Source of the DNA: Nematostella vectensis
Taxonomy: Eukaryota > Cnidaria > Anthozoa > Actiniaria > Edwardsiidae
Direction of reading: 5' to 3'
Assembly: GCF_932526225.1 (NCBI RefSeq)
Contig: NC_064037.1
Coordinates: 6,864,203-6,928,202, forward strand
DNA length: 64,000 bases
Shown piece by piece: positions 54,080-62,967 of the stretch. The notes under the pieces are model-generated. The model made no database searches, was not told the origin of the DNA, and saw only the letters and a list, made by a program, of their open reading frames with translations. Each line of letters starts with the position of its first letter. Position 1 is the stretch's first letter. The position numbers and the translations under genes are program-made.

Positions 54080-54505
54080 TTTTTATAAAAACAATTATTT
54101 CTTAATCTGATATATCAACTCCATGGGTCAACTTCTTATATGTAGCAGTGTCTGGTAGAGAGCCAGTCTGGTCTGAACGGGAGTTTACGCTAAATTTATA
54201 CGTAATACGGAAAGACACGTTATATGGCAGTGTCAGTCCGTCTGTATGGAATAACATATGTCAAAGGTCTTTGTACAGCCCGGAGCATTTAAAATATTTG
54301 TACACATTTTTATACAGAAAAATTCTTTCTTAATCTGATATATCAACTCTATGGGTCAACTTCTTGTATTTAGCAGCGTCTGTTAGAGAACCAGTCTGGT
54401 CTGAACGGAAATTTACGCTAAACTTATACGTAATACTGAACGGCACGTTATATGGCAGTGTCAGTCCGTCTGTATGGGATAACATGTAAACGATCTTTGT
54501 ACAGG
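54080..54505. repeat. Two direct repeats of about 215 bp in the receptor A 3' flank
   Basis: Units contain CTGATATATCAACTC, ACCAGTCTGGTCTGAACGG, TTACGCTAAA and GTTATATGGCAGTGTCAGTC. The motif TTATATGGCAGTGTC also spans the receptor stop codon at 54514 (C-terminal DTAI and stop on the minus strand), so the gene end is part of the repeat series. The same arrangement is present at 59365-59815. Confidence 0.8.
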
Positions 54506-54513
54506 CCATCTCC

Positions 54514-57500
54514 TTATATGGCAGTGTCTGCTTGAATGCCAGCCTTGTCTATGCGGGACTCCATGCTAACGCTCTGCGTAAAGCTGCCTTGCACCGTTGT
54601 AGATCTATCTTGAGTACTGCTTGCAAGATTGTTACCCCCCATAAGTCCTCGGTACAGCTTCCTCGCCTGTTCACTGAGTGCAAACGACCCTGCTAGATAC
54701 GCACCCTGCAAACAGTTCAGCGAGATGAACACGTACCACAGCGGCGTCCACAGGAGCTCGGCCAGGAACCCAAACACCCACGTGAAGCCCATCACTGCTG
54801 CCAGGCGAACGTAAATAGCAAAATGACGCCGAGCCTGGGAATTCTCTGCTGCCATTCGGGCTTGGCCAGTAATTTCCTTGATAGCCTTCACTGTCATGAC
54901 ATAAAATGTTGCGTTCCAGATGAGCGCAATGGCAATAGGAATCGCAAAGGTGTAAACGGTTGCCATTCCATTCGAGATCCAGCAGGCGTTCCTTGAGCCG
55001 TAGCCAATGAGAACAGTCTCTGATTGGTCCAGAGAAATACAAATACCAACGTGGAGCGTGATTGGGATCCATCCGACTGCAATGTGTTGAAGAATGCGTT
55101 TCCGTCGGCGAGCATTCAATTCGGATCCCCTGAAGTGAGTCTTAGACGAGAAAGCCCTCCATGTGTCAAACGCAATGATTGAAGTCCACATGAACGACAC
55201 TAGGTAGAAGAACTGAATCAACGCAGCGACGACAGTGCATGTAATTGGTTGGTCTGTTTGATTGATGCCTGCAAGCCACGTGACCTGTGCTAGTAGAATT
55301 GAAAGGGCCAGGTTCATCAGGTTTACACCCGGTGTTGTGCGGAGCTCTCTGAATAGAAAATAGGTGACAAGGAAGAAAACGAGTGCAACTATGGATAACA
55401 CCATGCACACTAATGTCAGTGTAGCGAGAACGGGATCATCTAGAGTACCTTCTCTGTTCTTCTTTACGACTTCTCTTGAAGAGGTCACCTTCGTGCATAC
55501 ATACGCGGTTCCGTTCTCTATGAAATACTCCTGTAGATCATACGTTTTTTTCGAGACGTTGACGTAGATTGATTGGTTAGGAAGATGCATAAACTCCTCT
55601 CTTGGTATAAACACACCCGAGCAATTTGCCAATCTAGTTTGCCAAACTTGGCGTCTACGACACACGTAGATCGTCCCCGGTGCTCCAGTAGTTGGCTTCC
55701 AATCTGTTGCGTTAGTGTAGTAGTCCTTCGGGTGTAAAACTTCACCTGTTGTGTTTATATACACGACACCTCTAGGGCTTGAGAGCATCTTGTATTCACT
55801 TTGGTTGAACTTCAGCAGGTTTGGACAGCTAGTCATTCTTTTCAGTGCATTAAACACCACATATACGGCACCATTAATGGTCATGTTGAACTCGGATGTG
55901 AAGTTCAAGACCCGATCAAGGCTGATATATCCTGCTCCACCTCCTCTCCTCTTGTCATCGACCAACACAGCTCCAAAATGTCCTTTATATTGCCGCGGCT
56001 TTTCAACAAGCTCCAAATCTTCAACATTTGTAAAACTCCATGCTTCGCCAAATGTCTCGATAAGGGATTTTTCGAATTTTGAGGAAGCACTTGATTGGTC
56101 ACGGTCATTGGTATGGGCAGGTCGTAGCCATAGCAGAATTCTGTACGATTCCGATGCCGATTCTTCAGGGGGCTGATGCCTGAAATCCCCACTACATACG
56201 TCCATGTACGGGTCGAGCACTTCACTTTCGAGACATTTCTCTTCGTACCGTATCTCAGTCTCTTGGGCGTTTTTACGAAAATTGAAGATGATAGAAAAAG
56301 GTTTTAATGGATTATTATATATGTTTATTCTCTTATATAACGGCCCGCAGTTTACGAATGGCCTGATTTTGTGCCCAACGCAGAATATATCTATATAGTT
56401 GTCATTATTCCAATGGACAATGCCAGGGACACCCCCTTCGCACCTCGTTGCATCACACCCTCTATCATTAGACTGGCATGTAGACTTAGTTTGAAAGCAG
56501 TATCGTCTTTCTGTCTTGTCAGGTATTTTCCAGTCTATTTTACAATATGACAACATAAACTGTATTACCTCATCACTGGTCATCGTGTTAGGAGGCTTGG
56601 AATCACAGTCGAGCGCGAAGTTGAACGGATCAACTACATTTTGATGGTAACCATGGCATTCTGCACAGAATCGATTCCTGTAGACGACTCCATTGTAATG
56701 CACTGGTCTCGAGTCCATCAATGTTTGAAGTGATTTTACAACAGCGAAATCGGACAGTCGAGAGCATATTGCTTTTATTTCATTGTCTCTAAAGCTCGCT
56801 GGACATTGGTGAATCATCCACAAACCAATAGCGCCTTCGTTATTTACTTCATCTGATGGCCACTTAAAACATTTCAGAGGGTGAGTGCTTGTACCTCTAA
56901 ACCCGTCTACCTCTGCTCCTTGAGTATTAACGCTGCTATCGTTATTTGAATTTCGCTGTATGTTATAAAAAGAGAAGTTTCCTGTGAGATTGGAGAGACA
57001 GAAGAAGTGGTAATCGGCACAACAGTCGCTATACCTGACACAGTCCATGTCGCAGTAACAAGACAGCTGGTGCGAGACGGAAGAAGCGGGTGGATTTTTG
57101 CACTTTCCCAGACAGGACCTCTCCCGGCTACAGACCGACCAAACGCGACCTGGAGATCTTCTGGCTGATGCACCGCCCGACGAATTCCGGATCTCTGGTT
57201 CATTGATATCTCTCCGCTTTCGGTTGAGTCTTGTCCTAGAGTCTATCTTGCTTGAAAGGCTATGCAAATCTCTCAGCTTCCCCATCGTTTTCTTATTTTT
57301 CAGATGCTCAACTCCTTGTCTTTGCTTGTCCTCGTTGATACTTTTTCTGGGAAATTCTAAGACCCTCTTTTTCAGATGCTTTTGAAACGTCTTGTCATTG
57401 TTCGTACGTTTTCGGGGAAGCCCTAAGAGAATATTGGACACGGTAAGGCTGTCCTTTGGCACATCTTTGACTTGATGTTTATCTTCGTTTTGTCTTTGCC

Positions 57501-57651
57501 TTATCCGTAACCGTAACTCACCCCTCACCGAATCTTGAAGGACTTCGCTCAAGCCATTCTCTTCCCCCTTTTTTCCATTTGCCTTTGAATAAAATTCAGT
57601 AGTTTGGAAGAAAAGTAATGCGACCGTTGTCAACGGTAAAGAAAGATTCAT
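54514..57651 (-). CDS. Intronless SMB-domain class-B-like 7TM receptor, copy A
   Basis: 1045 aa surface receptor encoded in one exon. Residues 1-26 form a signal peptide. A basic, Lys/Arg-rich region ends in a furin-like RKRR at about 144-147. A somatomedin-B domain follows at 174-218, with the standard eight Cys at 180, 184, 198, 200, 204, 210, 211 and 218 (C-Y-C and C-C pairs visible). Next is a roughly 500-residue Cys-rich ectodomain with many N-glycosylation sites (NLT, NFT, NMT, NCS, NQS, NVS). The seven-helix domain runs about 755-1000: TM1 LATLTLVCMVLSIVALVFF, TM3 region WTSIIAFDTWRAF, TM6 AAVMGFTWVFGFLAELL, TM7 ISLNCLQGAYLAGSFAL. It resembles secretin/adhesion or Methuselah-type class B. 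I see no GPS cleavage motif. The cytoplasmic tail is about 45 residues. Ligand and G protein unknown. Confidence 0.85.
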   Translation of the reverse strand: MNLSLPLTTVALLFFQTTEFYSKANGKKGEENGLSEVLQDSVRGELRLRIRQRQNEDKHQVKDVPKDSLTVSNILLGLPRKRTNNDKTFQKHLKKRVLEFPRKSINEDKQRQGVEHLKNKKTMGKLRDLHSLSSKIDSRTRLNRKRRDINEPEIRNSSGGASARRSPGRVWSVCSRERSCLGKCKNPPASSVSHQLSCYCDMDCVRYSDCCADYHFFCLSNLTGNFSFYNIQRNSNNDSSVNTQGAEVDGFRGTSTHPLKCFKWPSDEVNNEGAIGLWMIHQCPASFRDNEIKAICSRLSDFAVVKSLQTLMDSRPVHYNGVVYRNRFCAECHGYHQNVVDPFNFALDCDSKPPNTMTSDEVIQFMLSYCKIDWKIPDKTERRYCFQTKSTCQSNDRGCDATRCEGGVPGIVHWNNDNYIDIFCVGHKIRPFVNCGPLYKRINIYNNPLKPFSIIFNFRKNAQETEIRYEEKCLESEVLDPYMDVCSGDFRHQPPEESASESYRILLWLRPAHTNDRDQSSASSKFEKSLIETFGEAWSFTNVEDLELVEKPRQYKGHFGAVLVDDKRRGGGAGYISLDRVLNFTSEFNMTINGAVYVVFNALKRMTSCPNLLKFNQSEYKMLSSPRGVVYINTTGEVLHPKDYYTNATDWKPTTGAPGTIYVCRRRQVWQTRLANCSGVFIPREEFMHLPNQSIYVNVSKKTYDLQEYFIENGTAYVCTKVTSSREVVKKNREGTLDDPVLATLTLVCMVLSIVALVFFLVTYFLFRELRTTPGVNLMNLALSILLAQVTWLAGINQTDQPITCTVVAALIQFFYLVSFMWTSIIAFDTWRAFSSKTHFRGSELNARRRKRILQHIAVGWIPITLHVGICISLDQSETVLIGYGSRNACWISNGMATVYTFAIPIAIALIWNATFYVMTVKAIKEITGQARMAAENSQARRHFAIYVRLAAVMGFTWVFGFLAELLWTPLWYVFISLNCLQGAYLAGSFALSEQARKLYRGLMGGNNLASSTQDRSTTVQGSFTQSVSMESRIDKAGIQADTAI

Positions 57652-58732
57652 CTTAGGATGAATTCATCAGTGTGTCGGACTCATTCGTTGTGTGGTAATT
57701 TTCTCGTTGGTCAGTACGGGGTGCCTTAAGTACTTATCAACGTTCTCAGCCATCTGCGCCTTCAACCAACTATAAAATAATCACTTTTCATGACGTTTTA
57801 ATCTTTGGCGAACTTGTGTTTGTTTTAGTTCGAAGATGTTAGATTGAGTTTTTGTTAGTTCAGTAGGAACGGAAGGGAAAAGTACGTATCAACGTTCTCG
57901 ACCACCTGCGCCTTCAACCTAAACTTTAAAATAATCGATTGTCATATGACTTTTATTTAATCTCAGGTGAACCGGTGTTTGTTTTAGTTCAAAGTTAATT
58001 AGCTCAGTAGGAAACAAGATGCAATTTCCAATTTTCAATTGAAAAGTTATTAATAATTTTTTGTAGGCCTGAGAGTCTGACTAAGATTTAACTTTCTTTT
58101 TTTTCTGCTTCCCTAGGACATCCCTTTATAAGTAAGGATTATTTGAAGCAATTCTTCCACCTTTGCCAAAACTTATATTGCAAAATTCAGCGGCATTGAT
58201 GAGCCTTCTCCGCCAAAGATTTGAGAAGAAATCTACCTTTTTCGTGGTAACTAAAATTTAAACACTGAAGGACAGAAGTGACGTTGTTTCGCATATGGAC
58301 TAAAACTGCTTTTTGTTGAAAATGCCTATATTTACTTATGATTATTTTATCCTTTTTATCTGCTCGTATAATTGTAAAAAGTTGTATGTTGAGTTAAATT
58401 GCTTTAAATATAATTTTACAAGATAAACAAGTGCCATTGATTGTATCTAGCGCATTTTAAACAATATTTTATTGAGTCGTATTTGTGACCCGATGATGCT
58501 CAAACTTACTTCAAGTAACTTCCATTTCCCAATGCGTCTAGAATTACGCTACCAACTGCGTCGGAAAGAATGTTGATTAACGAAACTTGAATACGGCCAA
58601 CAAACACCGCCATTAATTACAGCCCCCATAAAACTTCTGTTTTCAATATCGCTCATATTCTAAATTTAGTTTTTTTTTAATTTGGTTCATCCAATGATTG
58701 TTATGAAATAGGGTATTACTTCTGAAGGAGGT
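57652..58732. other. 5' flank of receptor A
   Basis: Contains two partly similar blocks with CAACGTTCTC, CTGCGCCTTCAACC and TGTGTTTGTTTTAGTTC (57735-57860 and 57885-57990), probably promoter-proximal duplications. They are also present upstream of copy B. No ORF of note. Confidence 0.5.
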
Positions 58733-59174
58733 TTGGGAGGGTGGAGGAGGGTTATGGTTATAGGGTTAGGGTTAGGGAATGACATGGGGAAGGCTATCAG
58801 CTTTACAGCTCCACAACTACTCCAATTTGAGAATTTGATGGAAATGTGTGTCTCTAGAGGAAAGTTTAAAGGTTTTCAGACCACTAAATCAATAGGGAGG
58901 TATATGGAGGCATTTATTATTAAAAAATGCTTGGTAGGATGTCTCCATATATTTTTAAAGTAACATCTGTTCCGAGATGGCATCTAAACTAGTCAGTATT
59001 GTATGTCCCACTGGGACATACACGAGGCAGCTCAAGTTTTCGACCCTCTTTCAAACAATTCGGAACCCGCACCCAAAAAGATATCTTGCTTGTAGAGAAA
59101 TAGTAGCTCAAATTTTGGATGAAAATTCTGCCGCGAATAAATCACCAGTTAATATTCTAAACGATAACAAATGA
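58733..59174 (+). other. Junction region between the two duplicated copies, with a small ORF
   Basis: Contains (GGGTTA)-like GGTTATAGGGTTAGGGTTAG at about 58753-58776 and a 65-codon ORF at 58977-59174. The ORF begins MASKLVSIVCPTGTY and ends QILDENSAANKSP...ILNDNK. The ORF tail is shared with copy A (53849-53927) but the head is not seen there. Product not recognised; coding status uncertain. Confidence 0.35.
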
Positions 59175-59364
59175 TCATGGCCCTTTGTTTATAGACCCAT
59201 CCTTATGTAGTCATCTTCTACATTACAGTATATCTGTCCGATCAGACTGCTCATAATACATATAAACAATCAATATACAATGGACGTGATCTTTGGAGTA
59301 GCTTCTTTCGGGCCATTCACTGAGGAGCTGGGCAACGGTGCAGTATTTACCTTCCGATGTTTTA

Positions 59365-59815
59365 GAGCATTTCAAATATTTGTACACATTTTTATAAAAA
59401 AAAGTATTTCTTAGTCTGATATATCAACTCCATGGGTCAACTTCTTTTATGTCGCAGTGTCTGGTAGAGAACCAGTCTGGTGTGAACGGGAGTTTACGCT
59501 AAATTTATACGTAATACGGAAAGGCACGTTATATGGCAGTGTCAGTCCGTCTGTATGGGATAGCATGTAAACGATCTTTGTACAGCCCGGAGCATTTAAA
59601 AATATTTTTACACATTTTTATACAGAAAATTCTTTCTTTATCTGATATATCAACTCTACGTGTCAACTTCTTGTATTTAGCAGCGTCTGGTAGAGAACCA
59701 GTCTAGTCTGAACGGAAATTTACGCTAAACTTATACGTAATACTGAACGGCACGTTATATGGCAGTGTCAGTCCGTCTGTATGGGATAACATGTAAACGA
59801 TCTTTGTACAGGCCA
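59365..59815. repeat. Two direct repeats of about 215 bp in the receptor B 3' flank
   Basis: Counterpart of 54080-54505: CTGATATATCAACTC, AACCAGTCTGGTGTGAACGG and GTTATATGGCAGTGTCAGTC occur twice, then the gene-end copy TTATATGGCAGTGTC at 59821. The doubling therefore predates the segmental duplication. Confidence 0.8.
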
Positions 59816-59820
59816 TCTCC

Positions 59821-62800
59821 TTATATGGCAGTGTCTGCTTGAATGCCAGCCTTGTCTATGCGGGACTCCATGCTAACGCTCTGCGTAAAGCTGCCTTGCA
59901 CCGTTGTAGATCTATCTTGAGTACTGCTTGCAAGATTGTTACCCCCCATAAGTCCTCGGTACAGCTTCCTCGCCTGTTCACTGAGTGCAAACGACCCTGC
60001 TAGATATGCACCCTGCAAACAGTTCAGCGGGATGAACACGTACCACAGCGGCGTCCACAGGAGCTCGGCCAGGAACCCAAACACCCACGTGAAGCCCATC
60101 ACTGCTGCCAGGCGAACGTAAATAGCAAAATAACGCCGAGTCTGGGAATTCTCTGCTGCCATTCGGGCTTGGCCAGTAATTTCCTTGATAGCCTTCACTG
60201 TCATGACATAAAATGTTGCGTTCCAGATGAGCGCAATGGCAATAGGAATCGCAAAGGTGTAAACGGTTGCCATTCCATTCGAGATCCAGCAGGCGTTCCT
60301 TGAGCCGTAGCCAATGAGAACAGTCTCTGATTGGTCCAGAGAAATACAAATACCAACGTGGAGCGTGAGTGGAATCCATCCGACTGCAATGTGTTGAAGA
60401 ATGCGTTTCCGTCGGCTAGCATTCAATTCGGATCCCCTGAAGTGAGTCTTAGACGAGAAAGCCCTCCATGTGTCAAACGCAATGATTGAAGTCCACATGA
60501 ACGACACTAGGTAGAAGAACTGAATCAACGCAGCGACGACAGTGCATGTAATTGGTTGGTCTGTTTGATTGATGCCTGCAAGCCACGTGGCCTGTGCTAG
60601 TAGAATTGAAAGGGCCAGGTTCATCAGGTTTACACCCGGTGTTGTGCGGAGCTCTCTGAATAGAAAATAGGTGACAAGGAAGAAAACGAGTGCAACTATG
60701 GATAACACCATGCACACTAATGTCAGTGTAGCGAGAACGGGATCATCTAGAGTACCTTCTCTGTTCTTCTTTACGACTTCTCTTGAAGAGGTCACCTTCG
60801 TGCATACATACGCGGTTCCGTTCTCTATGAAATACTCTTGTAGATCATACGTTTTTTTCGAGACGTTGACGTAGATTGATTGGTTAGGAAGATGCATAAA
60901 CTCCTCTCTTGGTATAAACACACCCGAGCAATTTGCCAATCTAGTTTGCCAAACTTGGCGTCTACGACACACGTAGATCGTCCCCGGTGCTCCAGTAGTT
61001 GGCTTCCAATCTGTTGCGTTAGTGTAGTAGTCCTTCGGGTGTAAAACTTCACCTGTTGTGTTTATATACACGACACCTCTAGGGCTTGAGAGCATCTTGT
61101 ATTCACTTTGGTTGAACTTCAGCAGGTTTGGACAGCTAGTCATTCTTTTCAGTGCATTAAACACCACATATACGGCACCATTAATGGTCATGTTGAACTC
61201 GGATGTGAAGTTCAAGACCCGATCAAGGCTGATATATCCTGCTCCACCTCCTGTCATCTTTTCATCGACCAACACAGCGTCAAAATGTCCTTTATGTTGC
61301 TGCGGCTTTTCCACAAGCTCCAAATCTTCAACATTTGTAAAACTCCATGCTTCGCCAAATGTCTCGATAAGGGATTTTTCGAATTTTGAGGAAGCAATTG
61401 ATTGGTCACGGTCATTGGTATGGACAGGTCGTAGCCATAGCAGAATTCTGTACGATTCCGATGCCGATTCTTCAGGGGGCTGATGCCTGAAATCCCCACT
61501 ACATACGTCCATGTACGGGTCGAGCACTTCACCTTCGGGACATTTCTCTTCGTACCGTATCTCAGTCTCTTGGGCGTTTTTACGAAAATTGAAGATGATA
61601 GAAAAGGGTTTTGTTGGAATATTTTGTGGAAGAATTCCCGGATTTCTCCTATTTAACGGCCCGCAGTTTACGAATGGCCTGATTTTATGCCCAACGCAGA
61701 ATATGTCTCTATAGTTGTCATCATTCCAATGGACAATGCCAGGGACACCCCCTTCGCACCTCGTTGCATTACACCCTCTATCGTTAGACGGGCATGTAGA
61801 CTTAGTTTGAAAGCAGTATCGTCTTTCTGTCTTGTCAGGTATTTTCCAGTCTATTTTGCAATATGACAACATAAACTGTATTACCTCATCACTGGTCATC
61901 GTGTTAGGAGGCTTGGAATCACAGTCGAGCGCGAAGCTGAACGGATCAACTACATTTTGATGGTAACCATGACACTCTGCACAGAATCGATTCCTGTAGA
62001 CGACTCCATTGTAATGCACTGGTCTCGAGTCCATCAATGTTTGAAGTGATTTTACAACAGCGAAATCAGACAGTCGAGAGCACATTGCTTTTATTTTATT
62101 GTCTCTAAAGCTCGTTGGACATTGGTGAATCATCCACAAACCAATAGCGCCTTCGTTATTTACTTCATCTGTTGGCCACTTAAAACATTTCAGATGGTGA
62201 GTGCTTGTACCTCTAAACCCGTCTACCTCTGCTCCTTGAGTATTAACGCTGCTATCGTTATTGGAATTTCGCTGTATGTTATAAAAAGAGAAGTTTCCTG
62301 TGAGATTGGAGAGACAGAAGAAGTGGTAATCGGCACAACAGTCGCTATACCTAACACAGTCCATGTCGCAGTAACAAGACAGCTGGTGCGAGACGGAAGA
62401 AGCGGGCGGATTTTTGCACTTTCCCAGACAGGACCTCTCCCGGCTACAGACCGACCAAACGCGACCTGGAGATCTTCTGGCTGATGCACCGCCCGACGAA
62501 TTCCGGATCTCTGGTTCATTGATATCTCTCCGCTTTCGGTTGAGTCTTGTCCTAGAGTCTATCTCGCTTGAAATGCTATGCAAATCTCTCAGCTTCCTCA
62601 TCGTTTTCTTATTTTTCAGATGCTCAACTCCTTGTCTTTGCTTGTCCTCGTTGATACTTTTTCTGGGAAATTCTAAGACCCACTTTTTCAGATGCTTTTG
62701 AAACGTCTTGTCATTGTTCGTACGTTTTCGGGGAAGCCCGAAGAGAATATTGGACGCGGTAAGGCTGTCCTTTGGCACATCTTTGACTTGATGTTTATCT

Positions 62801-62967
62801 TCGTTTTGTCTTTGCCTTATCCGTAACAGTAACTCACCCCTCACCGAATCTTGAAGGACTTCGCTCAAGCCATTCTCTTCCCCCTTTTTTCCATTTGCCT
62901 TTGAATAAAATTGAGTAGTTTGGAAGAAAAGTAATGCGACCGTTGTCAACGGTAAAGAAAGATTCAT
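59821..62967 (-). CDS. Intronless SMB-domain class-B-like 7TM receptor, copy B
   Basis: 1048 aa paralogue of the gene at 54514-57651, same domain order: signal peptide, basic region, SMB domain with all eight Cys, glycosylated Cys-rich ectodomain, seven helices, short tail. The open frame is intact. The 7TM part and tail differ from copy A at only about seven positions (for example WLAGINQ preceded by AT instead of VT, NASRRKR for NARRRKR, SQTRRYF for SQARRHF, VFIPLN for VFISLN). Differences cluster in the ectodomain. CGPL is followed by NRRNPGILPQNIPTKPF in place of YKRINIYNNPLKPF (three residues longer). A second patch, PQQHKGHFDAVLVDEKMTG, replaces PRQYKGHFGAVLVDDKRRG. Confidence 0.85.
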   Translation of the reverse strand: MNLSLPLTTVALLFFQTTQFYSKANGKKGEENGLSEVLQDSVRGELLLRIRQRQNEDKHQVKDVPKDSLTASNILFGLPRKRTNNDKTFQKHLKKWVLEFPRKSINEDKQRQGVEHLKNKKTMRKLRDLHSISSEIDSRTRLNRKRRDINEPEIRNSSGGASARRSPGRVWSVCSRERSCLGKCKNPPASSVSHQLSCYCDMDCVRYSDCCADYHFFCLSNLTGNFSFYNIQRNSNNDSSVNTQGAEVDGFRGTSTHHLKCFKWPTDEVNNEGAIGLWMIHQCPTSFRDNKIKAMCSRLSDFAVVKSLQTLMDSRPVHYNGVVYRNRFCAECHGYHQNVVDPFSFALDCDSKPPNTMTSDEVIQFMLSYCKIDWKIPDKTERRYCFQTKSTCPSNDRGCNATRCEGGVPGIVHWNDDNYRDIFCVGHKIRPFVNCGPLNRRNPGILPQNIPTKPFSIIFNFRKNAQETEIRYEEKCPEGEVLDPYMDVCSGDFRHQPPEESASESYRILLWLRPVHTNDRDQSIASSKFEKSLIETFGEAWSFTNVEDLELVEKPQQHKGHFDAVLVDEKMTGGGAGYISLDRVLNFTSEFNMTINGAVYVVFNALKRMTSCPNLLKFNQSEYKMLSSPRGVVYINTTGEVLHPKDYYTNATDWKPTTGAPGTIYVCRRRQVWQTRLANCSGVFIPREEFMHLPNQSIYVNVSKKTYDLQEYFIENGTAYVCTKVTSSREVVKKNREGTLDDPVLATLTLVCMVLSIVALVFFLVTYFLFRELRTTPGVNLMNLALSILLAQATWLAGINQTDQPITCTVVAALIQFFYLVSFMWTSIIAFDTWRAFSSKTHFRGSELNASRRKRILQHIAVGWIPLTLHVGICISLDQSETVLIGYGSRNACWISNGMATVYTFAIPIAIALIWNATFYVMTVKAIKEITGQARMAAENSQTRRYFAIYVRLAAVMGFTWVFGFLAELLWTPLWYVFIPLNCLQGAYLAGSFALSEQARKLYRGLMGGNNLASSTQDRSTTVQGSFTQSVSMESRIDKAGIQADTAI

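Larger units (their letters stand above)
53845..58713. repeat. Segmental duplication, copy A
   Basis: This segment (receptor gene plus about 650 bp 3' and 1.06 kb 5' flank) is matched along its length by 59090-64000, at an offset of 5.25-5.32 kb. Flanks match as well as the coding part, with small indels (for example TTGTGTGGTAATTTTCTCG near 57690 is missing in copy B). The 5' flank ends at ATGATTGTTATGAAATAGGG, exactly the last bases of the window in copy B. Confidence 0.92.

Noticed and set aside
55751-56176. 141-codon ORF antisense to receptor A, and its twin at 61058-61483
   Set aside because: Shadow of the receptor coding sequence; it is conserved only because the duplicated copies are nearly identical.
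58753-58776. Telomere-like GGGTTA repeats
   Set aside because: Only three to four imperfect units in the middle of the duplicated region; no sign of a chromosome end or fusion.
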